In this document: positions 15,249 to 23,630 of the stretch, in pieces | Position numbering within the stretch: position 1 is the first letter of the stretch | How the letters are laid out: each line of letters starts with the position of its first letter | Source: Nocardia suismassiliense | Lineage (GTDB): Bacteria; Actinomycetota; Actinomycetes; Mycobacteriales; Mycobacteriaceae | Reading direction: 5' to 3' | Assembly (NCBI RefSeq): GCF_900269665.1 | Contig: NZ_LT985361.1 | Span: 7,480,380 to 7,544,379, forward strand | Length of the DNA stretch: 64,000 nucleotides | Notes under the pieces: model-generated | What the model saw: only the letters and a program-made list of their open reading frames with translations | Databases searched by the model: none | Told to the model about the DNA's origin: nothing | Position numbers and translations under genes: made by a program

Positions 15249-17246
15249 TTACTTGGCGGGAGCGATGAACTTCGCCGCCAAGGCGTAGGCGAGGTTGATC
15301 AGTTCGGCGGTGACCATGTTGTTGTCCACGCCGAGCGCCTTCGCCAGCGGCATCAGCATGGTCAGCACCATGTCCATGATCGCGCGGACGGCGGACATGT
15401 CGGTCGACTCGTCCACTGGTGGTTTGGTCCCCGGCAGGCTCGGGTTCTGTTGGGTGCCCGGTGCGGTCGGGGACTGCTGGGTGCCCGGGGCGGTCGGGGA
15501 CTGCTGGGTGCCCGGACCCGGGGTGAACGGCGAGGACTGGCCTTGCGGTGCGGTCTGCGCCTGCGGCGCGGGTGCGGACTGTGCGGGCGGATCAATCGAC
15601 GCGGGAGACGGTTGCCACTGCGGCGAGTTCGGTTGCGGAGCGGCCTGCGGTCCCGGCGCTGATTGCGCGGGCGGCTCAGTTGATGCCGGGTACGGCTGGA
15701 GCTGCGTCGAGTTCGGTTGCGGAGCGGCCTGCGGTCCCGGCGCTGATTGCGCGGGCGGCTCGGTTGACGCGGGATGCGGTTGGAGCTGCGGCGAGTTCGG
15801 TTGCGCCTGCGGTACCGGCGCCGATTGCGCGGGCGGCTCGGTCGATGCCGGATGTGGTTGGAGCTGCGGCGGATTCGATGCCAACTGCGGTTCGATCGAT
15901 GCCGGAGACGGCTCCAACGGCGAGTCCGCCGGTGGCAGCGCCAGTTCCTGCGGTGCCGTCTGCATCGGTGGTACCGCCTGGGCCTGCGGGTCCGGTACGG
16001 CATGCGGTACAGCTTGCGCCTGCGGGTCCAGCGCGACCTGCGGTACTGCGTGGGCCTGCAGGTTCGGCGCGGCCTCCGGTGCCGCTTGCGCCTGCGGATC
16101 CAGCGCGGCCTGCGGTACAGCTTGCGCCTGCGGATCCAGCGCAACCTGCGGTACGGCTTGGGCCTGCAGGTTCGGCGCGGCCTGCGGTACCGCTCGAGCC
16201 TGCGGGTCCGGCACGGCCTGCGGTACCGCTCGAGCCTGCGGATCCAGCGCAACCTGCGGTACGGCCTGGGCCTGCAGGTCCGACGCAGTCTGCGGTACAG
16301 CTTCGACCTGCGAGTCCGGCGCGGTATGCGGTGCGGGTTCGGCCGAGGCGGGTTGTGGTGCCGGCACTCCGACCGCCGGCTGCGGTACGGGTGCCGCGGC
16401 GGGCTGCTCGCCCACCACATTCGGCGTCACCGATTGCGGGCCGAGCAGATAACTCACCAGCCCGGTGGTGATGGCGACAGCGTGCCTGAGCTGCCCTTCC
16501 TGGCTCTCCAGCAGTGCGGCGTCCTCGGCGTTGGCCCCGTTGCCCATTTCGATGAACACATCGGGCACCGCGGTGAGCGCCGGACCGGCGATATCCCTGC
16601 GCGACTGCAAACCATGCGGGCTCGCGTACGTCGCGGGCACGAACCCGGCTTGCAGGTAGGCGTCGCGCATCGCGGTCGAGGCGGCCAGCCCGGCGCTGGA
16701 CTGGATGTGGTTGATCGTCGGATCGGGAATGGGCAGCTCGGGCACGATCAGATGGAAGCCGCGCTGGTCGGCGGGCGCGCTGTCGGCGTGAATGCTCACC
16801 GCGACGGCGGCACCGGACTCGTTGGCGGCCCTGGCGCGGTCGTCGATGCAGCCGCCCCAGCCCACATCGTCCTGGCGGCTCAGCACCACCTGCGCGCCGA
16901 GCTGCTCCAGCGAGGTCTTCACCAGCTGCGCGACATTCCAGTTGATGGTGTGCTCGGGCACGCCGTGCACCGTGGTCATGCCGGTCGTCTGGCAGTCCTT
17001 CATGCCGCCGCGTCCGTCGCTGACCTGCCTGGCGACGTTCTCGCCATGCCCGGATCCCTGATGGCCGGGATCGACGAACACGGTCTTGCCCACAAGTTTG
17101 GTCGCCGCCTCCGACTGCGCCGGAGTGGCCGTAGCGGTGCCCGGAACCACACCGGACAGCGTCACCGTGACCGCGGCCGTGACGGCGGAACCGAGTCCGG
17201 CACGGACGATGCCTGATTTCGCGAAGAACGCCTGGTAGATAGACAA
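15249..17246 (-). CDS. Exported N-acetylmuramoyl-L-alanine amidase (Amidase_3) with long Pro/Gln/Ala repeat tail
   Basis: Peptidoglycan amidase of 665 residues. A signal peptide (residues 1-41) is followed by the zinc amidase domain at about 50-270: VFVDPGHQGSGHGENV, the Glu of PEHTINWN, SIHADS, and the catalytic Glu in VFIEMGNG. Residues about 290-600 are low complexity, with one block of a 12-residue repeat and one of 26-28 residues. The last 50 residues form a separate hydrophobic helical region (AIMDMVLTMLMPLAKALGV). TTG start at 17246 behind AGGGAG. The catalytic domain is like mycobacterial Rv3717; the tail probably spans or binds the cell envelope. Confidence 0.88.
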   Translation of the reverse strand: MSIYQAFFAKSGIVRAGLGSAVTAAVTVTLSGVVPGTATATPAQSEAATKLVGKTVFVDPGHQGSGHGENVARQVSDGRGGMKDCQTTGMTTVHGVPEHTINWNVAQLVKTSLEQLGAQVVLSRQDDVGWGGCIDDRARAANESGAAVAVSIHADSAPADQRGFHLIVPELPIPDPTINHIQSSAGLAASTAMRDAYLQAGFVPATYASPHGLQSRRDIAGPALTAVPDVFIEMGNGANAEDAALLESQEGQLRHAVAITTGLVSYLLGPQSVTPNVVGEQPAAAPVPQPAVGVPAPQPASAEPAPHTAPDSQVEAVPQTASDLQAQAVPQVALDPQARAVPQAVPDPQARAVPQAAPNLQAQAVPQVALDPQAQAVPQAALDPQAQAAPEAAPNLQAHAVPQVALDPQAQAVPHAVPDPQAQAVPPMQTAPQELALPPADSPLEPSPASIEPQLASNPPQLQPHPASTEPPAQSAPVPQAQPNSPQLQPHPASTEPPAQSAPGPQAAPQPNSTQLQPYPASTEPPAQSAPGPQAAPQPNSPQWQPSPASIDPPAQSAPAPQAQTAPQGQSSPFTPGPGTQQSPTAPGTQQSPTAPGTQQNPSLPGTKPPVDESTDMSAVRAIMDMVLTMLMPLAKALGVDNNMVTAELINLAYALAAKFIAPAK
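15580..15880 (-). repeat. In-gene repeat block, about 78-84 bases per unit, four units
   Basis: Encodes four near copies of QLQPHPASTEPPAQSAP plus a variable spacer (PNS or PQAAPQPNS) in the amidase tail. Copies differ mainly at single bases, which suggests recent expansion. Confidence 0.75.
15965..16305 (-). repeat. In-gene repeat block of 36-base units, about nine copies
   Basis: Encodes a 12-residue repeat of the form AVPQxALDPQAQ in the amidase tail, with variants such as AVPQAVPDPQAR and AVPQAAPNLQAQ. Reading frame is kept through the block. The regular period could give slippage and length differences between strains. Confidence 0.8.
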
Positions 17247-17722
17247 AGCAGCTCCCTAGTCCCGTGATGGTCCCGTGAGCCGTTCCAGCCCGTCGAGCTA
17301 AGCGGAATCGCTCTCGGTGTTACTGCTGGTGCTGTTGTTACAGGAGAGCATAGCGGCTACCGGCTTGTGCGTCCGCGACTCGTGACCTCGAAGAGATGCG
17401 CATGCGCCTCCCCGGGCAAGTGACGAGCAAGACGCTTCCGCACGGTCTTCGCAGCGGTGCCCGGTATCAGCGCGGACAGGTACTGCCGGCGAACGTCGTG
17501 TCCGCGAACGAGTCGAACATGCCGACGAGATGTTTTTTCATCAATACACACGCCGATACGGAATAAGTTTGCGAACTAGATCGAACTATCGGTCAACCCC
17601 CGGAAAGTGTTGTCTATAAAGGCTCTTCGAATGCTGCTAGCGTTTCGAGCTAGCCTGGTCGCCAGCCACCCCAGCGGATGGCAGTGGCGCACTTCGGCGC
17701 AGGTCGGCGGAAGAAGATATAC
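17247..17722. other. Intergenic region without a convincing gene
   Basis: This 476-base stretch has lower GC than its surroundings. A 64-codon frame on the minus strand (17357-17551, GTG start, MCIDEKTSRRH...) lacks a ribosome binding site and any recognisable feature, so I do not call it. An inverted repeat GCTCTC/GAGAGC (17310-17349) has a loop of 28 bases. GCTAGC repeats at 17636-17655 may belong to the promoter region of the HTH gene. Confidence 0.4.
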
Positions 17723-18001
17723 ATGCATTACCATGCTTCCAGCAGTCTATCTCGCCAGGAATTCGAGATGCTGCGCGCGCTATCGACCGGCAGCCGGGAC
17801 GAAGTCGTCGCACGGACCATGAATGTGAGCGTGCGAACGATGCGGCGGCGGTTCGCCGAAATCATGGACGATCTGCAAGCGCATACACGCTTCCAAGCGG
17901 GATTCATGGTCGCCCGATCAGGGTGGTTGCCCAGCTACGGAGTCGAATGCTCCTTTACGTTGCAAGATTCGCGCCTCGATCTGCGCTTCCACGAGTTCTA
18001 G
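17723..18001 (+). CDS. Small LuxR-type helix-turn-helix protein
   Basis: A 92-residue protein dominated by a LuxR C-terminal-like HTH: LSRQEFEMLRALSTGSRDEVVARTMNVSVRTMRRRFAEIMDDL at residues about 8-50. There is no receiver or sensor domain, so it is a stand-alone DNA-binding module. ATG at 17723 follows GGAAGAAG. It ends 16 bases from the P450 stop (convergent). GC and codon use are lower than in the flanking genes, matching the P450 and MFS genes beside it. It may regulate this small cluster. Confidence 0.7.
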   Translation: MHYHASSSLSRQEFEMLRALSTGSRDEVVARTMNVSVRTMRRRFAEIMDDLQAHTRFQAGFMVARSGWLPSYGVECSFTLQDSRLDLRFHEF

Positions 18002-18017
18002 CTATTGCTGAGAGAAG

Positions 18018-19196
18018 TCATGAAACCATCCGGCTACCCGGGATGAAGCGTACCGGTAGTTCAGCGAGACTTCGCACGGTAGCCGTACGCTTACGGATTG
18101 GATCGCCGGCCAGTTGCAACTTCAAAGGATGGCGCAACAAAGTACGTATCAGCACCTGAAGTACTATTTTGGTGAACAAGTTTCCGATACATGAGTGCGG
18201 ACCACGGCCGAACGAAAGATGCTTGTTCGGCGACCTGTCCAGGAGTAGCGTGTCCGGATCCTGGAACTCGGCTGGATCTCGATTCGCCGATCCGAACAGC
18301 ATGAGTACGATCTGACCGGCCTCTACCACGGTATCGCGAATCAATGTTGTTTCCGTAGCTGCCCTGCTGGTGCCCTGTACCGAGGAATCGTATCGCATCA
18401 GCTCTTCGAACCCGGTGGACATGATTTTGGGATCACGCATACGTTCGATAGATCCGGGGTGCTCCAAGAGGGTGAGCATCATGTTGCCCGCGCCGGCCAC
18501 GATCGAGCTGTACCCGGACTGGAAAACTATTCTCGTCGTATTCCTGATATAGGGGTCCGGCAGGTCTGTGAAAACCTTTGTTCTGGTTACTTCCGACAGC
18601 AATCCAGGTCTGGGATCGGCCGCGAACCACGCATCGACCAGTTCGTTCAACCGGGCACGCGCCGCGACACCGGCCGACTTGACCGAGGGATCCAGCCCGG
18701 CGTCCATGCTGCGCACAATGGCGTCGGAGATGGAGTCGTACAGATCCAGGGCCGGGCACGGGATCCCTACCAGGTCGGACACCGTGCTCAACGCCAAGGG
18801 GGCGATAATGCGGTGGATCATGTCGAACTCCTCGCCCGCCGTCACGGAGTTCAGTAAGGATTCCGCGGTCTTCTCCGCTCGGCGCGTAATGCCTGCGAGA
18901 TCCTGCGCCCGCAGCGCATTGGTGAACAGACTTCGCAGTGGGCCGTGGTCCGGTGGATCGAGCAGTTGCAGGCCGAGTTGCGGGTCCGGCACGTCCTTTC
19001 CTATTCGTCGCCAGTCGGAAGCGAAAACGCCGTTGTTTCGCAGAACATCCTGGCAGTCACGGTAGTGGGTGAGGACCCAGCAGTGCATCCGTTCATGCCA
19101 GAATATCGGGCCGGCGGACCGGAGTGCCGCGTACACGGGATAGGGGTTGTCCAGCACAGCAGGATCCAGTGGATCGTACGCGAGTATTTTCGTCAC
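18018..19196 (-). CDS. Cytochrome P450 with atypical I-helix
   Basis: Soluble bacterial P450 of 392 residues. The heme-thiolate motif FGRGPHSCIG is at about residue 345, ExxR is seen in EELMRYDS, and the C-helix HxxxR in DHGPLRSLF. In the I-helix the usual AG(H/G)(D/E)T(T) is replaced by SGYSSI, so the acid/alcohol pair that handles oxygen is Ser/Ser; this suggests an unusual reaction such as peptide or carrier-bound substrate coupling (inference). GTG at 19196 with CAGGAG before it. It is divergent from an MFS exporter and preceded by a tiny ORF and a hairpin. Confidence 0.93.
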   Translation of the reverse strand: MTKILAYDPLDPAVLDNPYPVYAALRSAGPIFWHERMHCWVLTHYRDCQDVLRNNGVFASDWRRIGKDVPDPQLGLQLLDPPDHGPLRSLFTNALRAQDLAGITRRAEKTAESLLNSVTAGEEFDMIHRIIAPLALSTVSDLVGIPCPALDLYDSISDAIVRSMDAGLDPSVKSAGVAARARLNELVDAWFAADPRPGLLSEVTRTKVFTDLPDPYIRNTTRIVFQSGYSSIVAGAGNMMLTLLEHPGSIERMRDPKIMSTGFEELMRYDSSVQGTSRAATETTLIRDTVVEAGQIVLMLFGSANRDPAEFQDPDTLLLDRSPNKHLSFGRGPHSCIGNLFTKIVLQVLIRTLLRHPLKLQLAGDPIRKRTATVRSLAELPVRFIPGSRMVS

Positions 19197-19249
19197 ACCA
19201 GCTCCTGAGGTGGCGGGAATAATCTTTTACATATTGCGACGTGAATAAA

Positions 19250-19276
19250 GCCGGACCCGAGGTGATCGGACCCGGC
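19250..19276 (-). terminator. Attenuator-like hairpin upstream of the P450 gene
   Basis: In minus-strand RNA the arms GCCGGGTCCGA and TCGGGTCCGGC pair over 11 positions (two G-U) around a five-base loop, followed by TTTATTC. On plus-strand RNA the same arms have two mismatches, so the structure favours the P450 direction. It lies between the tiny ORF and the P450 ribosome binding site. Confidence 0.5.
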
Positions 19277-19287
19277 TGCGCTCATTC

Positions 19288-19305
19288 TCACTCGCTGTAC
19301 AGCAT
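19288..19305 (-). CDS. Possible five-codon ORF (MLYSE) upstream of the P450 gene
   Basis: ATG CTG TAC AGC GAG TGA, preceded by the purine-rich GAGGGGGTGG about 7 bases before the ATG. It is followed at once by the hairpin at 19250-19276 and then the P450 gene. Minimal P450 peptide clusters (biarylitide type) have a pentapeptide gene in this position, but their peptides carry two aromatic or histidine residues; this one has only Tyr. It could be a precursor, a leader peptide or chance. Confidence 0.3.
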   Translation of the reverse strand: MLYSE

Positions 19306-19512
19306 GCCGCCACCCCCTCGAATGGTGCTGGTACCCGATTCGTTGCCTCATCGAGTCTGCCAGCGCTACAGAGCAGGGATCAACCACATCGCGGATGCTG
19401 GCATAAAGTTGCCAGAGTGGTCTAGGCCCATTGCCCGCTGTTCCCGGAACGCGACGCAGCACAGTATGATCGAAAATCGCATAGGCAATCGTCGGACCTA
19501 CGGATATCGAAT

Positions 19513-20805
19513 ATGGTGAAGAGTAAAGCTCCGGCTACCGGGCACGACGACGATTCCCGGTTACGATATCGCGACGCGTTTGCGGTGCCCGAGTTCCGCG
19601 TCCTTTTCGCTTCGCACGTAATTTCCATGCTTGGCACGGTGATAGCCGAATTTTCGCTGAGCGTTCTGGTTTATCGGCGCACCGGCTCTCCGCTGCTTAC
19701 CGCGCTGGTCTTCGCGCTGGCATTCACTCCGCACCTGTTCGCCGGAGCATTGTTCTCCTCGCTCGTGGACCGGGTTCCGGCGCGGCGGCTACTGGTGTCC
19801 TGCAACTTGGCCACAACGCTGCTGGCGGCCGCGATGGCGATGCCGGGAATGCCGGTCTTCGTTTTGCTGTGCCTGGTGTTCGTCATGGGCTCGATAAGTC
19901 CGATATTCGCAGGGACCCGAGCAGCCACGCTCGCGGAGATTCTCCCGGATGCCGCGTATGTACCGGGCAGAAGCCTGTTTCGCCTGGTAGCCCAAGGGTC
20001 CCAGATCGTCGGTTTCGCGGGCGGCGGCCTCCTGCTCGTTGTCATGTCGCCGTCGAGCGCACTCTGGATCCAGTCAGCCATGTTTCTCATCTCGGCGGTG
20101 CTGTTAAGGCTGGGCACAGCGAGACGTCCGGTCGGCGGCCACACCGACAGCTCCCTGCTGCGGGACTCGATCACCGGTCTCCGCGGGATTCTGGCCATCG
20201 GGCCGTTACGGCGGATCTTGTTTCTGGGCTGGGCGGTCCCGGCCCTGTCGGTCTTCGCCGAAGCGTTGGCCAATCCGTATGCCCACGCGCGCGGTTTCAC
20301 GAGCGTCGAGCTCGGCATCATGATGGCCATGCTGCCCTTGGGGACCGTCCTAGGGGAGTTTCTGGCCATGTGGCAGCTCACCGCCAGCCGGCAACGCGGG
20401 CTGGTGCCCTATCTCGCGGCATCGGTCTTCGTTCCGGTGCTGTGCTTCTGGTTCCAGCCGAGCTTCGCCATCGTTGTGCCGATCCTGCTGTTGTCCGGGA
20501 TGGGCTTCGCCTACCACCTCGGGCTCGACCGACTGTTGATCGAAGTGACCCCGGAACAACTGCGTTCTCGTGCCCTTGCCGTGCAAACCGCCGGCCTGAT
20601 GTTCTGGCAGGGGCTGGGATTCGTGTCTGCGGGAGCCCTTGCGCAATTCGCTCCCGCCAGCGCGGTTGTCGCGGTCAGCGCAGCAGTCGGCCTGCTCGCC
20701 ACCGTCTGCCTGCGTCCCCGAACCAAGGACCTTCAGCCATCGGCCTCTGGTGCCCCTCGGATTCAAGCGCCGCGCGGGAGGCTGCGCAGCGACCGCAGGG
20801 CGTAA
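19513..20805 (+). CDS. MFS transporter, probable exporter
   Basis: A 430-residue integral membrane protein with about 12 hydrophobic segments, of the MFS class related to enterobactin/macrolide exporters. The loop 2-3 region SLVDRVPARRLLV fits the family motif A position. ATG at 19513 has no evident Shine-Dalgarno. The last 43 bases overlap antisense with the end of the ECF sigma gene, and the C-terminal tail is polar. Divergent from the P450 gene across 316 bases, so it may export that enzyme's product (inference). Confidence 0.85.
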   Translation: MVKSKAPATGHDDDSRLRYRDAFAVPEFRVLFASHVISMLGTVIAEFSLSVLVYRRTGSPLLTALVFALAFTPHLFAGALFSSLVDRVPARRLLVSCNLATTLLAAAMAMPGMPVFVLLCLVFVMGSISPIFAGTRAATLAEILPDAAYVPGRSLFRLVAQGSQIVGFAGGGLLLVVMSPSSALWIQSAMFLISAVLLRLGTARRPVGGHTDSSLLRDSITGLRGILAIGPLRRILFLGWAVPALSVFAEALANPYAHARGFTSVELGIMMAMLPLGTVLGEFLAMWQLTASRQRGLVPYLAASVFVPVLCFWFQPSFAIVVPILLLSGMGFAYHLGLDRLLIEVTPEQLRSRALAVQTAGLMFWQGLGFVSAGALAQFAPASAVVAVSAAVGLLATVCLRPRTKDLQPSASGAPRIQAPRGRLRSDRRA

Positions 20806-21341
20806 TGCACCCGCGTCTTCACCGTGCCGACCGGGACCCCGAAGTCGTCGGCCACCTCTTGATAGGCGCGATCGCGCAGGATCACCTCGACCACGGCCTC
20901 GCGCTGCGGGGCGGGCAGCCGGGACAGCAGGTCCGCGACCAGCAGCCCGTCGACCAGGCCATCCGTGAAATCGGGGTGGGCGTAGCGGATGTCGCTGAGC
21001 TCGCCCACTTCGTCCCAGCCGGTGTCGCCCGGCCGCGCAGCCCGCGCGCGGATCATGTCGATGAGGACGTTGCGCAGAATCGTCAGCAGCCAGGATCGGA
21101 CGCTGCCCTTGGTCTTGTCGAAGAACGCGCACGAACGCCACGCCCGCAGCAGTGACTCCTGCACCGCTTGCTCGGCCAACCCGCTGTCGTTCAGCGCACG
21201 CATCGCTCGCCAGTGCAGCAGGGCCCGGTCGGTCGCCAGTAACGCGGCCAGTCCCGAGTCGGTGCACAAACCCGCGCACTGCGCGTCGCAGGACCTCGGC
21301 CGTCGAATGTTGCGGACGGACCCGAGTTGAGCACATGTCAT
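20763..21341 (-). CDS. ECF-family RNA polymerase sigma factor
   Basis: Sigma factor of 192 residues with region 2 (ALNDSGLAEQAVQESLLRAWRS and SWLLTILRNVLIDMIRAR) and region 4 (LPAPQREAVVEVILRDRAYQEVADDFGVPVGTVKTRVHYALRSLR). The spacing and the LPAPQREA motif resemble the SigK/SigL group. An unusual N-terminal extension of about 45 residues has five cysteines (MTC.., SCDAQCAGLC), which might form a metal or redox site. ATG at 21341 with CGAGG upstream. No anti-sigma factor lies beside it; the next gene is divergent and encodes an exported protein. Confidence 0.88.
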   Translation of the reverse strand: MTCAQLGSVRNIRRPRSCDAQCAGLCTDSGLAALLATDRALLHWRAMRALNDSGLAEQAVQESLLRAWRSCAFFDKTKGSVRSWLLTILRNVLIDMIRARAARPGDTGWDEVGELSDIRYAHPDFTDGLVDGLLVADLLSRLPAPQREAVVEVILRDRAYQEVADDFGVPVGTVKTRVHYALRSLRSLPRGA

Positions 21342-21529
21342 ACCTCGGATATCGCGGCGGCCCAGGTCGATGACAACATCGCGGGCGATTTGGCTATGCA
21401 CCGACACAAGAAAAGTGAATACGCCCACATTCACCCGAGGTGTCTGGTAGATCTTGGCCCCGGAGATCCGGGGATCCCCAGGTCAGCCGCTGCGTGGCGG
21501 TTGCAGCACGATTCGAGGAGAACGTCGCC

Positions 21530-21901
21530 ATGCGTGCACATGCATTCCTGATCGCCGGCGCCATGACGTCCGCGATGACCCTGCTCGGCGCCGCCACGGC
21601 GGCCGCCGAACCGGCGAACACCATGCCCGAGGACGGCCTCTATCTGGTCGGGATCGACATCTTCCCGGGCATCTGGGAGGCGCCGGGCACGTCCGACCCG
21701 GCCTACGCCTGCGATTGGCGCAGGCTCTGGAAGGTCGAGGGCGACAACACCAATATGCAGTACATCATCGGCAACAACTTCACCCGGCTCGGTCCGATCC
21801 GCGCCGAGATCAAGGCGACCGACGTGGCCTTCAAGACCGTGAATTGCGGCCCGTGGCGCCTGCTGCCCCCGCAGCCGAGCACCGGATCGGCAGGCGGCTG
21901 A
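21530..21901 (+). CDS. Exported hypothetical protein
   Basis: A 123-residue protein with a signal peptide (residues 1-28, cleavage near AAAEP). The mature part has EDGLYLVGIDIFPGIWEAPG, a pattern common in actinobacterial secreted proteins of unknown role, and two cysteines (YACDW, VNCGPW) that probably form a disulfide. ATG at 21530, with GAGGAG upstream; longer in-frame readings lack a signal peptide. Divergent from the sigma factor gene and 20 bases before the SDR gene. Confidence 0.82.
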   Translation: MRAHAFLIAGAMTSAMTLLGAATAAAEPANTMPEDGLYLVGIDIFPGIWEAPGTSDPAYACDWRRLWKVEGDNTNMQYIIGNNFTRLGPIRAEIKATDVAFKTVNCGPWRLLPPQPSTGSAGG

Positions 21902-21921
21902 GCGGGGCTTAGAGTCAGCCC

Positions 21922-22671
21922 ATGACGAGGACCAAGATTCTGATCACCGGTGCCAGCGCGGGCCTTGGCGCCGGCATGGCGCGCGACTTCGCGAGCAAGG
22001 GCCGCGACCTCGCCCTGTGCGCTCGACGGCTGACCGCGCTCGAGGCGCTGCGCGACGAACTCGTCGCGGCCTATCCGGGGATCACCGTGGCGATCCGCGC
22101 GCTCGACGTGAACGAGCACGCGGCGGTGCCGCGGGTATTCGGCGAGTTGCGCGACGAACTCGGTGGACTGGACCGGGTCATCGTCAATGCGGGTCTCGGC
22201 AAGGGCGCGGTCATCGGCAGCGGCCGGGCCGACGCCAATATCGCCACCGCGACAACGAATTTCGTCAGCGCGCTCGCGCAGGCGGAGGCGGCGCTGGAGA
22301 TATTCCGCGCACAGCATGCCGGGCACCTGGTGCTGGTGTCGTCGATGAGCGCGGTGCGCGGACTGCCGGGCAAGAAGGCCGCCTACTCGGCGAGCAAGGC
22401 GGGCCTGGACGCGCTCGGGCAGGCGCTGTCGACCGAGCTGGCCAAGTCGCCGATCGCGGTCACCACGCTGCTGCCCGGGTTCATCGCCACCGACATGGCC
22501 GCCAAAGCCGGCGATGCGCGCCTGGTCGCGCCGCTGGACAAGGGTGTCGCCGCGATGGTCGGTGCGATCGAGAAGGAACAGCGCCGGGCGTTCGTGCCCG
22601 CGTGGCCGTGGCGACTGCTGGGTCTGGCGCTGCCGCTGCTGCCCGGTTCCGTCGTCGGGCGCATCAGCTGA
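21922..22671 (+). CDS. Short-chain dehydrogenase/reductase
   Basis: NAD(P)-dependent oxidoreductase of 249 residues. TGASAGLGAGMA (TGxxxGxG) binds the cofactor at residues about 8-19, with NAG in VNAGLGKG, catalytic Ser in VSSMSA, and YSASK as the Tyr-Lys pair. The C-terminus is hydrophobic (WPWRLLGLALPLLPGSVV), suggesting membrane contact. ATG at 21922, about 20 bases after the exported protein gene. Substrate not deducible. Confidence 0.88.
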   Translation: MTRTKILITGASAGLGAGMARDFASKGRDLALCARRLTALEALRDELVAAYPGITVAIRALDVNEHAAVPRVFGELRDELGGLDRVIVNAGLGKGAVIGSGRADANIATATTNFVSALAQAEAALEIFRAQHAGHLVLVSSMSAVRGLPGKKAAYSASKAGLDALGQALSTELAKSPIAVTTLLPGFIATDMAAKAGDARLVAPLDKGVAAMVGAIEKEQRRAFVPAWPWRLLGLALPLLPGSVVGRIS

Positions 22672-22919
22672 GCCACCGCAGCCATTTTGCGAAATAACGT
22701 GTCGCGCGCCACATTAATGGATGCTGAGAGTTAGCTAAATGTCTGAATTTATGTTTCTTTAACACAGATCACTTCTATTTGACGCTTTCCTAGCGCCTCC
22801 TGTTACTTGTCCGAAACATAGGACGACGAGCCTGTTCAAAGGTTCGTATTGATGGGCCGCGCCAGCTCGAGCCCCCTGCGGGCCGACGGTGCTCCTGCTG
22901 AGGAAAGTGTCTGAAAAGT
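22672..22919. promoter_or_regulatory. AT-rich promoter region of the exported glycine-zipper protein
   Basis: About 250 bases without a gene. It is clearly richer in A/T than the rest of the window, with runs such as TTTATGTTTCTTT near 22750, and is the likely promoter and 5' leader of the next gene. No operator could be assigned. Confidence 0.4.
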
Positions 22920-23612
22920 ATGAGGGTCAAGAAGTTTGCTGCCGCGTCCACCCTGGTCATCGCGGCTATCGGGATCACGAGCGGCACCGCGTACGCGGAA
23001 CCTGCCGCACCGGCCCCCGCTCCGGGGTCGACCGTGCAAACCGACATTCTGCCCGGCATCCACTACACCGCGAATGTGGTCGACAAATCGGTTGTGCTGA
23101 AGACCGACGCCGGGTCATTGACGACCCAGGGCACCCAATTCCAGGTGCTGGACAATCAGGGCCGACTGGTTGCTGGCATGCCGTTGACGTATCTCAAAGA
23201 CGGTATGGAATGGCCTATTGCGGCTCAAATCGACGGTAATACCGCTACTTTCACCCCGAGCACCGATGCGGCGGACGCACACCCCGCGTCGATGCTGAAG
23301 CCGGTCGCCGCGCAGGACGTCGCGGGCGCCGACTTCAACACCGCGCTGAGCACCGCCGCCACCCAGTTCGGCCTGGCCACCGCCATCGGCACCCTGGTCG
23401 GCACCATCGTCGGCGGCGCGCTCGGCTGCGTCGCGGGTGCGATCATCGGCGCTCCGCTGGTCGTGCCGACCTTCTTCGCCGGTCCGATCGGCCTGTGCAT
23501 CGCAGGCGCGGGCGTCGGCATCGCGCTCGGTGCCGCGGCGGGCATGATCGTGCTCGGCGTTCCGGTCGGCATCGCCAGCGCGATCCAGTTCTACAACTCC
23601 GTCTACGGATAA
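22920..23612 (+). CDS. Exported or membrane protein with glycine-zipper C-terminus
   Basis: A 230-residue protein with a signal peptide (residues 1-26, cleavage after AYA). A soluble beta-rich part follows (residues 35-105: TDILPGIHYTANVVDKSVVLKTDAG), then two Gly/Ala-rich hydrophobic stretches (about 130-225) with GxxxG patterns such as GTLVGTIVGGALGCVAGA. Proteins of this type are frequent in Nocardia; the role is not known. ATG at 22920. It is followed by a very strong terminator, so it is monocistronic. Confidence 0.8.
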   Translation: MRVKKFAAASTLVIAAIGITSGTAYAEPAAPAPAPGSTVQTDILPGIHYTANVVDKSVVLKTDAGSLTTQGTQFQVLDNQGRLVAGMPLTYLKDGMEWPIAAQIDGNTATFTPSTDAADAHPASMLKPVAAQDVAGADFNTALSTAATQFGLATAIGTLVGTIVGGALGCVAGAIIGAPLVVPTFFAGPIGLCIAGAGVGIALGAAAGMIVLGVPVGIASAIQFYNSVYG

Positions 23613-23630
23613 ACAGCACCTACCGCCGAG

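Noticed and set aside
15580..16305. Regular repeats resembling a CRISPR array
   Set aside because: The repeats are 36 and about 80 bases long without spacers and keep the reading frame of the amidase; they encode peptide repeats.
15362..16471. Long Arg- or Ala-rich frames on both strands in the repeat region
   Set aside because: They are off-frame readings of the repetitive amidase tail.
17357..17551. 64-codon minus-strand frame between the amidase and HTH genes
   Set aside because: No Shine-Dalgarno, no recognised motif and no neighbour support; it may be chance.
19193..19462. 89-codon minus-strand frame ending at the P450 start (contains GYQHH and RGWRH)
   Set aside because: Considered as a P450-linked peptide precursor, but it uses many rare codons (AGA, AGG, ATA, TTA), lacks a ribosome binding site and spans the promoter region and hairpin.
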